64,000 nt of DNA from Jeotgalicoccus coquinae (GTDB lineage Bacteria > Bacillota > Bacilli > Staphylococcales > Salinicoccaceae). Made by a program: the position numbers and the translations under genes. The notes beneath the pieces are model-generated. The model ran no database searches. It worked only from the letters and a program-made list of their open reading frames with translations, and was not told the DNA's origin. Below are positions 57,369-64,000 of this stretch, in pieces (positions within the stretch are counted from its first letter, which is position 1; every line of letters begins with the position of its first letter). The DNA lies in assembly GCF_014207425.1 (NCBI RefSeq), contig NZ_JACHFF010000002.1, positions 310,001 through 374,000 of the forward strand, read 5' to 3'.

Positions 57369-57773
57369 ATGTTTAAATATGTTTTTTTAATAGGTTCAGT
57401 GTACATCTCGTCGATAATAGCCATTGTCACAGATTTCTTTGACGGAATTCCGTGGTATATCCAATTTGGTCCGCTAATAGTATTCGGAGGTATTACTGCC
57501 ATTATCATTATACTGGACATGAATGATGAAGAAGACCTGGAACAGGAAGAAACGGATAGAGAACCACAAAAAGACGTAAAGAAGATTTACTTCATCCAGG
57601 ATCTTATCCTGTTATCTATTTTAATTCCGACAGTAGGGATGAATCTGTTTTTCGGAGAACCGAAAAACGATATTTTGAACATAGGGGAGTTAGGCTTCTG
57701 GATATTTTTTGCTGCTGTGCCGATTCTGAACAGAGTATACATCAAGATAATGGAGAGACGGTTTAAAGCTTAA
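57369..57773 (+). CDS. Small membrane protein, first of three tandem paralogues
   Basis: This 134-residue protein has four hydrophobic segments in two pairs, separated by an acidic, charged loop (DMNDEEDLEQEETDREPQKD). The C-terminal pair carries GMNLFFGEPKNDILNIGELGFW, and the signature N-x3-GEP-x4-(L/I)-(F/L)NI is shared with the next two genes. I start it at ATG 57369, nine bases after AAGGTG. I recognise no named family. Confidence 0.7.
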   Translation: MFKYVFLIGSVYISSIIAIVTDFFDGIPWYIQFGPLIVFGGITAIIIILDMNDEEDLEQEETDREPQKDVKKIYFIQDLILLSILIPTVGMNLFFGEPKNDILNIGELGFWIFFAAVPILNRVYIKIMERRFKA

Positions 57774-57820
57774 TATTTTAATTATTATGTTACATAGATT
57801 TACAACAGATTTAATCAACC

Positions 57821-58276
57821 TTTAAATATAAAAATAGGGTGTTGTTAGTGTGGTAAAAGGTGAATTATTAAGAGGTTCATTGTATGTGACTTTAATTAAT
57901 TTAATCATTCTGGATTTCTATCATACAATTCCATGGTATATACAGTACGGACCAATAATTGTCGTCGGAATTGTCACAGTGCTCTCGGTTGTCTTAGATA
58001 AAGATAATAATGAAGAAGAAAATAAAAAAGCTCCAATATTATACCGGCTTTTTCTGCTGATCTCGCTTTGTCTGGTCGTTATCAGCATGAATGTTGCTGT
58101 CGGAGAACCGTCAACAGAGCTGTTTAACATATATAGTTTGAGTTTTTGGACTATCTTTATTGCTGTACCGCTGCTGAGCAGTGTCTACAGTAAGGTTAAA
58201 GAAAGAGAATCTTGAATATTTTATTTACAACAGGGTATTCAACTTTTAAATATAAAAATAGGGTGTTGTTAGTGTG
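57821..58276 (+). repeat. Duplicated 32-bp leader before the second and third paralogues
   Basis: An identical 32-bp block lies at 57821-57852 and 58245-58276; it runs from TTTAAATATA through AAAATAGGGT to GTTGTTAGTGTG and ends in the GTG start codon of each gene. ATTTACAACAG is also repeated 22-23 bases upstream of each (57798-57808 and 58223-58233). The gene and its leader were therefore duplicated as a unit. Translation appears to start at GTG with only the weak AGGGTG site at eight bases. Confidence 0.85.
57850..58215 (+). CDS. Small membrane protein, second of three tandem paralogues
   Basis: This 121-residue protein has the same two-pair membrane layout and charged central loop (DKDNNEEENKK) as its neighbours. 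Its signature is SMNVAVGEPSTELFNIYSLSFW. It starts with GTG inside the duplicated leader. Its PWYIQYGPIIV segment matches PWYIQFGPLIV in the first copy and WIVQFGPMVL in the third. The function is unknown. Confidence 0.7.
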   Translation: MVKGELLRGSLYVTLINLIILDFYHTIPWYIQYGPIIVVGIVTVLSVVLDKDNNEEENKKAPILYRLFLLISLCLVVISMNVAVGEPSTELFNIYSLSFWTIFIAVPLLSSVYSKVKERES

Positions 58277-58651
58277 TCCAGAAGTGTAATTTTAATCTTG
58301 TCATTGTACATTTCGATTTTAATCATGATTATTGCCGACTTCTTTCCCGGTACTTCCTGGATTGTTCAATTCGGACCGATGGTACTGGTGTGGATTGTCA
58401 TAGGATTAATTTATATTTTTGCTAAAGATGATCCTGAAGAGGAAATTGATAAAAATGAAAGAAAAAGAAGCAGAAGGTATTTGCTGTCGTCTATTGTAAT
58501 CATATGGCTGGTTACTATCAGTTTAAATATTTTTGTTGGGGAGCCGGCAGGTGATTTATTCAATATTTACAAAGCGGAATTCTGGTTTCTGCTGGTTGCT
58601 TTACCATTACTCTCTCAATTTAACTTTAAAAAAAGTACGGACGGAGTTTAA
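58274..58651 (+). CDS. Small membrane protein, third of three tandem paralogues
   Basis: This 125-residue protein is the third copy, with SLNIFVGEPAGDLFNIYKAEFW and the charged loop DDPEEEIDKNERKRSRR. It starts with GTG from a leader identical to that of the second copy. It is followed by a terminator that ends the array. Confidence 0.7.
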   Translation: MSRSVILILSLYISILIMIIADFFPGTSWIVQFGPMVLVWIVIGLIYIFAKDDPEEEIDKNERKRSRRYLLSSIVIIWLVTISLNIFVGEPAGDLFNIYKAEFWFLLVALPLLSQFNFKKSTDGV

Positions 58652-58659
58652 TCTGCCCA

Positions 58660-58694
58660 AACCAGTTTCCTTAGTATGAGGAAGCTGGTTTTTT
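58660..58694 (+). terminator. Terminator after the paralogue array
   Basis: A 12-base stem AACCAGTTTCCT/AGGAAGCTGGTT (one G-U pair) with a seven-base loop is followed by four or more T. Confidence 0.85.
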
Positions 58695-58777
58695 ATTGAC
58701 CTGAAGCAGACTTCAGCATTTATACTTAGAGAAAGGGTATATAAGTATTACCAATACTAAAGTTGGAGATGATGATT

Positions 58778-59356
58778 TTGGAACTCGAGACACTTTTAAA
58801 AAACATGCAGAGAGACGGCGTGCTTAATGCCGGATCTGATGAAGATGCAGCAATGAGGAAGTTTTCTGCAGAGACAAGAAGATTATGTGCAGAACTGAAT
58901 AATAGTGTTTATACTGACGACGAGATTAGAAATTATATGTCTGGCATTACCGGTCATGAAATAGATGACAGCTTTTCTTTATTTGTGCCGTTTACTGCTG
59001 ATTTCGGCAAGAATATTAAGATTGGCAAGAATGTATTTATTAATTCGGGATGCCGTTTTCAGGATCAGGGCGGTATCACTATTGGAGATGGCAGCTTAAT
59101 CGGTCACAATGTTGTTCTTGCAACGATTAATCATGACTATAATCCAAATAACAGAGGCACGATGTACTTACTGCCGATCGTGCTTGAAAAGAATGCCTGG
59201 ATTGGCTCCAGTGCTACAGTACTTCCGGGAGTAACAATCGGAGAAAATTCAATTGTTGCAGCAGGTTCGGTAGTTACAAAAGATGTACCTGCCAATACAA
59301 TTGTTGCAGGAAATCCTGCAAAATTTATTAGTAATCTGGAAGATAAAATTAAATAA
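58778..59356 (+). CDS. Hexapeptide-repeat acetyltransferase (maltose/galactoside O-acetyltransferase type)
   Basis: This protein of about 192 residues has a left-handed beta-helix. Hexapeptide turns are visible in IGKNVFINSGCRF, GGITIGDGSLIGHNVVLATINH (catalytic His) and PGVTIGENSIVAAGSVVTKDVP. It should transfer acetyl from acetyl-CoA to a sugar or similar acceptor. The start is ambiguous: ATG codons at 58769 and 58772 lie too near the GGAG site (58765-58768), so TTG 58778, nine bases away, is preferred. An inverted repeat CTGAAG-N4-CTTCAG (58701-58716) lies just upstream and may be an operator. Confidence 0.88.
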   Translation: MELETLLKNMQRDGVLNAGSDEDAAMRKFSAETRRLCAELNNSVYTDDEIRNYMSGITGHEIDDSFSLFVPFTADFGKNIKIGKNVFINSGCRFQDQGGITIGDGSLIGHNVVLATINHDYNPNNRGTMYLLPIVLEKNAWIGSSATVLPGVTIGENSIVAAGSVVTKDVPANTIVAGNPAKFISNLEDKIK

Positions 59357-59485
59357 TTCAATCTTCACTTCTGCATCCTCATTACCGGGTGCTGCAGAGA
59401 GATTTTGTATATTTTCCAGTCTGTCAGGCGGAGTATATGAAAAATCTGTCGGGAATCCTTTATAGCACAGTAGAAGAATTAGAAC

Positions 59486-59517
59486 ACCGTAGCACTCTGT
59501 GTGTTATGGTCTTTTTT
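59486..59517 (+). terminator. Acetyltransferase terminator
   Basis: The stem ACCGTAGCAC/GTGTTATGGT (two G-U pairs) with a five-base loop is followed by C and six T. The stretch 59357-59485 holds no gene that I can support. Confidence 0.75.
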
Positions 59518-59563
59518 ATGAGGGTATAAATAGAATGATTATATGAATTGCGAGGAATTTAAA

Positions 59564-60202
59564 ATGAAATTAAAACCGCTGAAAATATCTGCTGAATTGG
59601 AGAGTGTTTCATACGAATCGGTTGTCGCTGATGAAGATCAGATATTTGACGGAATTGAGATTAACGATGCTGAGCTTCTCGATACGGATTTAAGAAGATT
59701 AATTTCTTATAACTCTGTTATTAAGAACAGTAATTTATCGAATAACGAATTTGATAATGCAGATTTAACTGATACGAGATTTATTAACTGTGATTTCTCA
59801 AATACAGTATTTAACGGTGCTTCCGTGCATAACGTTGAGTTTATTAACTGTAAAATGATCGGTGTCAGTTTTGATGAATCCAGAATTAAAAACGTTAAGT
59901 TTCAGGGGTCACTGCTAAATTTGTCAGGCATAAGCGAATCGAAGCTTGAGAGTGTGTTATTTGAACATGCACGTATGGTGACTGCCGATTTTTATAATAA
60001 TAAATTTAAGAATATTGGTTTTGAAAACTGTGATTTAACAGAAGCGAGATTTTTTGATACATCACTCAAAGGTGTCGATATCAGCTCATCTCATTTTGAA
60101 TCATTGAGTATTAAGCGTGAAGATCTGGAAGGCTGTATCGTATCAAGTATACAGGCGATTCAGATGGCTGCATTGATGGGACTCGTAGTGAAGGATGATT
60201 AA
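59564..60202 (+). CDS. Pentapeptide-repeat protein
   Basis: This 212-residue protein is built largely of pentapeptide repeats, A(D/N)LXX-like (NLSNN, DLTDT, DFSNT, NLSGI, DLTEA), from about residue 50 to 190. They should fold as a right-handed square beta-helix. Some such proteins mimic DNA and protect gyrase, but most have no known role. ATG 59564 follows GAGGA at seven bases; an in-frame ATG at 59543 lacks a site. It is 16 bases before the propeller-protein gene and probably co-transcribed with it. Confidence 0.85.
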   Translation: MKLKPLKISAELESVSYESVVADEDQIFDGIEINDAELLDTDLRRLISYNSVIKNSNLSNNEFDNADLTDTRFINCDFSNTVFNGASVHNVEFINCKMIGVSFDESRIKNVKFQGSLLNLSGISESKLESVLFEHARMVTADFYNNKFKNIGFENCDLTEARFFDTSLKGVDISSSHFESLSIKREDLEGCIVSSIQAIQMAALMGLVVKDD

Positions 60203-60218
60203 ATAAGGAGGAATATTA

Positions 60219-61226
60219 ATGACTTCAATTTATTTTACTTCAGGATCTAAAGTGATTTGTGTGACAGGCAGTGAACAGGACTGGTCGATTAACGAAATAG
60301 AGACAGGCTATGAGGATGTGCGTGCAGTGGCTGCTGATGAATTGTCTGAAACGATTTACATCGGGACATTCGATGACGGCCTGTTCAGGAGTCGTGATAA
60401 TGGTGAGACTTTTGTAGCAGTCGGCAAAGATGTGTTACCAAAAAGAGTAATGTCGCTGCATATCAGTCCGGTATCCAAACGTTTATATGTCGGAACGGAA
60501 CCAAGTGAACTGTATTATTCAGATGATGATGGTGAAACCTGGATGGAAATGACTGCACTTCAGAATTTACATTCTAAGCCTGAATGGAGTTTTCCGCCGC
60601 GTCCTGATACGCATCATGTTAAAGATATAGCGAGCGGTACGTTAGATGAATCATTTGTTCTCGCCGGCATTGAGCTCGGTGGAATTATGCGTTCCGTAGA
60701 TAGGGGAGAGTCTTTTGAAGACCGCAAGGACGGTTCTCAGTTTGATGTGCATAATGTGATTATTCATCCGGAAAATGACAATCTGCTTTACGAAGCCGGA
60801 GGCGGCGGTTATGCGTGGAGTGATGACAAAGGTGTTTCGTGGCAGACGGATAATGAGGGTCTTGGCGACTTTACGTATTTAGTCCATGTCGCAGTCGACC
60901 CGGGTGATAAAGATACCGTTCTCGTTTCGGGTGCCCGGGGACCCGCATCAGCGTATATGCCGGAAAGAGAAAAGACAGAAATGAAGATTTTCCGTAAACA
61001 AAAAGACGAACTATGGAAGGAAATCTTAGAAGGACTGCCTGAAGGCAAAGGAACGATTGTCACTCATCTGTTAACGTCATCGGATGAACAGGGCGTGTTT
61101 TACGGTGTAAATAACAAAGGTGTCTATCACTCAGTAGACCGGGGTAAAAGCTGGATGAGAGTACCGGTTGATTTCCCGGAAGAAGTAGTGGGAAATAAAA
61201 TTAATTCAGCTTGTCTTACTAATTAA
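60219..61226 (+). CDS. Asp-box (BNR) beta-propeller protein
   Basis: This 335-residue protein has at least five Asp-box motifs of the S-x-D-x-G-x-(S/T)-(F/W) type (SRDNGETF, SDDDGETW, SVDRGESF, SDDKGVSW, SVDRGKSW). They form the turns of a beta-propeller as in sialidase-like and YCF48-like proteins. It has no signal peptide and so is cytosolic, and the Arg triad of true sialidases is not evident. The function is unknown. It follows the pentapeptide-repeat gene closely, with an AAGGAGG site. Confidence 0.82.
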   Translation: MTSIYFTSGSKVICVTGSEQDWSINEIETGYEDVRAVAADELSETIYIGTFDDGLFRSRDNGETFVAVGKDVLPKRVMSLHISPVSKRLYVGTEPSELYYSDDDGETWMEMTALQNLHSKPEWSFPPRPDTHHVKDIASGTLDESFVLAGIELGGIMRSVDRGESFEDRKDGSQFDVHNVIIHPENDNLLYEAGGGGYAWSDDKGVSWQTDNEGLGDFTYLVHVAVDPGDKDTVLVSGARGPASAYMPEREKTEMKIFRKQKDELWKEILEGLPEGKGTIVTHLLTSSDEQGVFYGVNNKGVYHSVDRGKSWMRVPVDFPEEVVGNKINSACLTN

Positions 61227-61235
61227 ATAGAATAC

Positions 61236-61271
61236 AAAAAATCCGATTCATATTTTATGAATCGGATTTTT
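61236..61271 (+). terminator. Terminator between the propeller gene and tRNA-Ala
   Basis: The arms AAAAATCCGATTCAT and ATGAATCGGATTTTT form a near-perfect stem with a T-rich loop. Its A- and T-rich flanks allow use in both directions, for the propeller gene and for the minus-strand tRNA. Confidence 0.85.
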
Positions 61272-61279
61272 AATTTAAG

Positions 61280-61352
61280 TGGAGCCAAGGGGGCTCGAAC
61301 CCCTGACCTTTGCACTGCCAGCGCAACGCTCTCCCAGCTGAGCTATGGCCCC
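61280..61352 (-). tRNA. tRNA-Ala (anticodon GGC)
   Basis: The minus strand gives a 73-base cloverleaf. The acceptor GGGGCCA pairs with TGGCTCC and includes the G3-U70 pair that identifies alanine tRNAs. The D arm is GCTC...GAGC, the anticodon loop CTGGCAG has anticodon GGC, and the T arm AGGGG-TTCGAGC-CCCCT closes it. The discriminator base is A73. The 3' CCA is not encoded and must be added. Confidence 0.95.
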
Positions 61353-61465
61353 GTATGTATTTATACTCATTGTAGGACATTCCCGGTCTTTACTCAATAG
61401 CAGTAAGTTTTTAAATACTGTATTCTTATTATAAGAGAAATGATTCATGTTCAGGAGGTGCACAG

Positions 61466-63445
61466 ATGATTACAGGGGAACGGACAATTATAGGCATACT
61501 AGCCCATGTGGATGCAGGCAAAACGACATTGACCGAGGCACTGCTTTATCGGGCAGGCGCGATTTCCACCAGGGGACGTGTTGATCACGGTGATACATAT
61601 TTTGATTACGAGTCGATTGAAAGAAAGAGAGGCATTACTGTGACATCAAAACAAGCTGATTTTGAAGTCGGCGACCGCAGGTTTACTTTAATCGATACAC
61701 CGGGACATGCGGATCTATCTGCAGAAATGGAACGGTCTCTGCAAATACTGGACCTGGCAATTATTGTTGTCAGTGCGGCCGCAGGTGTTCAGTCTCACAC
61801 GGCAACAATTTTCCAGCTGCTTGAAAAGTACGATGTCCCGGCGATTATTTATATTAATAAAAATGACCGGCCGAATGTCGATAAAGACAAGATTATGGAA
61901 AGTCTGCAGGAGCTGGATAAAAGATGTGCATTGTTTTCATATGAAGAATTAAAGTTAAGCGAATCATTTGTTGAACAGCTGGCTATGCAGGACGAAACAT
62001 TGCTGGATATATTTATGGAAGGTGCGGAAGATGATGTTTTCTGGTCAGATGCTGCGAAAAAAGCACTGATGAACAGAACGGTGTTTCCATGTATCTGGGG
62101 ATCTGCACTTAACGGTGACGGTATAGAAGACGTGATCAACATATTTGGAAACTTAACTGAACCGAAAGAATACAGAGAAGAAGCCGGGGCCAGAGTGTAT
62201 AAAATTATGCACGATGATAAAGGACGGAGACTGACTCTGTTTAAAGTGCTTGGCGGTGTTTTCAGAGTTAAAGATACTGTTTATTACAATGGTTCAGACA
62301 GCGAAAAAATTAATCAGCTGATGCGTTTGAATGGCGGTAAATTTGAATCAGCTAATGAAGCACGGGCAGGTGATGTCTGTACGGCAATCGGTATACAGAA
62401 TGCCGGGTTAGGAGATATCATTACATTGTCGGAAACGGATATTGAACTTTTTCCTGCATCGGAAGTTCCTGAACTTCAGCCGGTAATGGAAGCATCAATT
62501 ATTTTGCCGGAAGAAACAGATGTATTTACGGCAATGAAAACACTCAGGCAGCTTGAAGCGGAAGAACCGGAAATTGCTCTCAGAACTTCAGCAGCAACCG
62601 GCGATATTCACATGAGAATTATGGGGACAATTCATACAGAAATATTGACAGAGAAAATACGTGATCAGTACGGAATAGATATTACATTCGGGCCGCCGGT
62701 GATTTTATATCGTGAAACGATTCAGGAACGCATTATCGGATACGGTCACTTTGAACCGCTCGGCCATTATGCCGAAGTGCAGCTGAGACTGGAACCGGGC
62801 CCGTCAGGTCAGGGGATTATTGCTAAAAACGAAGCGGATACTGATGATTTAAAAATTCAGTTCCAAAAGCTTATTATGACGCATATTACAGAAAAAAATC
62901 ATCGCGGAGTGCTGACCGGTGCGCCGCTGATAGATGTAACGATTACTTTAATGGCCGCAAAAACTGCTTTAAGGGAAACTCAGGGCGGGGATTTGCGGCA
63001 GGCAACATACCGGGCCGTCAGACAGGGCTTAATGAAAGCAGAATCTGTGCTGCTTGAGCCATGGTATTCATTTGAAATTACGCTGCCCGCTGAATCGGCA
63101 GGACGTGCGATGTCCGATATTCAAAGATTTCACGGTGAATCAGGAGATATGGAGCAGCTTGGAGATAACAAAGTGCTGTTGAAAGGCGAAGTGCCGGCCG
63201 CAACATTTACAGACTATCCAATTGAACTTGCTTCATACACAAAAGGTGAAGGAACAGTATCACTGCAGCCGGCAGGTTACAGGCCGTGCCACAATCCGGA
63301 AGAAGTGATTGAAGCTGCGGATTATAATCCGGAAAACGATCTCGAGAATACACCAAACTCCATTTACTTTAAAAAGGGCGCAGGCTACGAAGTGAAATGG
63401 TATGACATTGATGAAGTCCGTCACATTAAAGGTGATTTCAGTTAA
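61466..63445 (+). CDS. TetM-like ribosomal-protection GTPase, divergent
   Basis: This 659-residue translational GTPase is related to EF-G and closest in layout to TetM/TetO proteins, which displace tetracycline from the ribosome. G1 is GILAHVDAGKTT, the G2 region ends KRGITVTSK, G3 is DTPGHAD and G4 is INKNDRP. Domains II to V follow (REAGARVYKI, ALRTSAATGDIHMRIMG-like ATGDIHMRIMG, GPPVILYRETIQ, PWYSFEITLP). Its length is similar to TetM (about 640). It sits in ordinary chromosomal surroundings, with no mobile element or regulatory leader peptide, so it may be an intrinsic homologue. Resistance cannot be concluded from sequence. The start ATG 61466 has an AGGAGGTG site. Confidence 0.85.
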   Translation: MITGERTIIGILAHVDAGKTTLTEALLYRAGAISTRGRVDHGDTYFDYESIERKRGITVTSKQADFEVGDRRFTLIDTPGHADLSAEMERSLQILDLAIIVVSAAAGVQSHTATIFQLLEKYDVPAIIYINKNDRPNVDKDKIMESLQELDKRCALFSYEELKLSESFVEQLAMQDETLLDIFMEGAEDDVFWSDAAKKALMNRTVFPCIWGSALNGDGIEDVINIFGNLTEPKEYREEAGARVYKIMHDDKGRRLTLFKVLGGVFRVKDTVYYNGSDSEKINQLMRLNGGKFESANEARAGDVCTAIGIQNAGLGDIITLSETDIELFPASEVPELQPVMEASIILPEETDVFTAMKTLRQLEAEEPEIALRTSAATGDIHMRIMGTIHTEILTEKIRDQYGIDITFGPPVILYRETIQERIIGYGHFEPLGHYAEVQLRLEPGPSGQGIIAKNEADTDDLKIQFQKLIMTHITEKNHRGVLTGAPLIDVTITLMAAKTALRETQGGDLRQATYRAVRQGLMKAESVLLEPWYSFEITLPAESAGRAMSDIQRFHGESGDMEQLGDNKVLLKGEVPAATFTDYPIELASYTKGEGTVSLQPAGYRPCHNPEEVIEAADYNPENDLENTPNSIYFKKGAGYEVKWYDIDEVRHIKGDFS

Positions 63446-63450
63446 ATTCA

Positions 63451-63484
63451 AAAGCATCAGAATCTAGTCGGATTCTGATGCTTT
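63451..63484. terminator. Bidirectional terminator at the right end
   Basis: A perfect 14-base stem (63451-63464 and 63471-63484) with a six-base loop lies between the converging TetM-like gene and the GNAT gene, whose stop codon is within it. Confidence 0.88.
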
Positions 63485-64000
63485 GTTTGTTTCCCATTCT
63501 TCTCTTAAAATTCCCATGCGGACAGAATCATAATACTCACCATTGTAGTAGCGCACTTTGCGTATTCTGCCTTCAAGCTGCATGCCGAGTTTTTCTGCGA
63601 CACGAATCATCCGTTCATTGCCTGACCATGTTGTCAGTCCGGCTCTGACAGTGGAAACGGTATTAAAGACGTGGTGAATCCACAGTTTTAATGCCCTTGT
63701 GCCGAGCCCTTTATTCCAGTTTTTTCCCTGGTGAATTACGATGCCGACTTCCAGCCATTTCTTCATTTCATCTTCAAAGTAATATGTCACAACACCACAT
63801 ACTTTTTCGTTAACGGTAATCAGCCACAGACTGTCTGAATCAACGAATGCGTCACTCTTTTCCATAAATGTTTCAAAAGAGACGGCACGGTGTGAAAAAT
63901 ACGGTGCATCCCACTGTTTCCACTCCGGATTTTCTTCTTTATAGACTAATTCCCACAGCTTTTTTAAATCTTCATTTTTAATCGGACGAATGCCGAGATT
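63464..64000 (-). CDS. GNAT-family N-acetyltransferase, 5' end outside the window
   Basis: The frame is open on the minus strand to the window edge, giving at least 178 residues. The visible N-terminal part begins NLGIRPIKNEDLKKLWELV, which fits the start of RimJ/spore-coat-type GNAT enzymes. Later landmarks are LEVGIVIHQGKNWNKGLGTRALKLW (acetyl-CoA loop near QGKNWNKGLGT) and RVAEKLGMQLEGRIRK. An internal ATG at 63865 is not the start, because conserved sequence continues upstream of it. The substrate is unknown; the true start lies beyond base 64000. Confidence 0.88.
   Translation of the reverse strand, partial: NLGIRPIKNEDLKKLWELVYKEENPEWKQWDAPYFSHRAVSFETFMEKSDAFVDSDSLWLITVNEKVCGVVTYYFEDEMKKWLEVGIVIHQGKNWNKGLGTRALKLWIHHVFNTVSTVRAGLTTWSGNERMIRVAEKLGMQLEGRIRKVRYYNGEYYDSVRMGILREEWETNKASESD

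Noticed and set aside
61466-63445. Acquired tetracycline-resistance gene on a mobile element
   Set aside because: No transposase, integrase, terminal repeats or attenuator leader peptide is visible, and the flanks are a tRNA and ordinary genes.

Overview
The window looks like the origin region of a low-to-mid GC Gram-positive (Firmicutes) chromosome, most likely from the family Staphylococcaceae outside the genus Staphylococcus (a Jeotgalicoccus/Salinicoccus-like genus is my best guess). The reasons are the gene order gyrA-gyrB-recF-yaaA-dnaN-dnaA-oriC-rpmH-rnpA-jag-mnmE-mnmG-rsmG-noc-parB, the absence of yidC between rnpA and jag and of soj/parA before parB, the hut genes next to gyrA, a sigma-B-like promoter, and the rpsF-ssb/rpsR and guaB-guaA neighbourhood. 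Genus-level naming is inference.

Layout. 202-6667 (minus): a histidine-utilisation operon hutP-hutH-yjiH-hutU-hutI. It has a promoter overlapped by a cre-like site, and between hutP and hutH an intrinsic terminator preceded by three evenly spaced TAG triplets, which is the layout of HutP-controlled antitermination. 6718-15391 (minus): gyrA, gyrB, recF, yaaA, dnaN, dnaA. 13911-14040 and 15425-15683: a bipartite oriC with DnaA boxes and a DnaA-trio unwinding element. 15827-25250 (plus): rpmH to ychF, all housekeeping. 25374-30794: rpsF-ssb and rpsR, separated by about 4 kb that carries two ModA-type binding proteins, ModB (no ModC), and a PadR/membrane-protein pair with repeated operators.

30862-34579 is accessory: a lipoprotein, a small membrane protein, a YflT-type general stress protein with a sigma-B-like promoter, then a helix-turn-helix/TPR regulator followed by a 43-residue secreted peptide gene that directly abuts a YfbU-like gene. 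The peptide promoter has a perfect 14-bp palindrome where the -35 box should be. This regulator/peptide/YfbU locus is my leading candidate for an undescribed peptide-signalling system.

34840-44146: guaB-guaA, an NhaC antiporter, a second YjiH-like membrane protein, a divergent stand-alone PurC-like protein, tandem 44-bp repeats, and topB. 44275-45720: two tandem secreted paralogues, each with two ungapped copies of a 44-residue Trp/Tyr-rich repeat. 46022-52357: a SAM-I riboswitch operon encoding an O-acetylhomoserine sulfhydrylase fused to a CoA-binding domain, a sulfonate/nitrate-type ABC importer, and an acetyl-CoA-synthetase-like enzyme. 52427-55115: a Tat-exported two-subunit GMC dehydrogenase. 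55159-61271: cupin, FNT channel, M42 peptidase, three tandem small membrane paralogues, a hexapeptide acetyltransferase, a pentapeptide-repeat protein and an Asp-box propeller. The right end holds tRNA-Ala(GGC), a TetM-like ribosomal GTPase and a GNAT acetyltransferase cut by the window edge.

I saw no insertion sequences, prophage genes, rRNA or CRISPR arrays. Family assignments come from reading the translated sequences; no database search was run.
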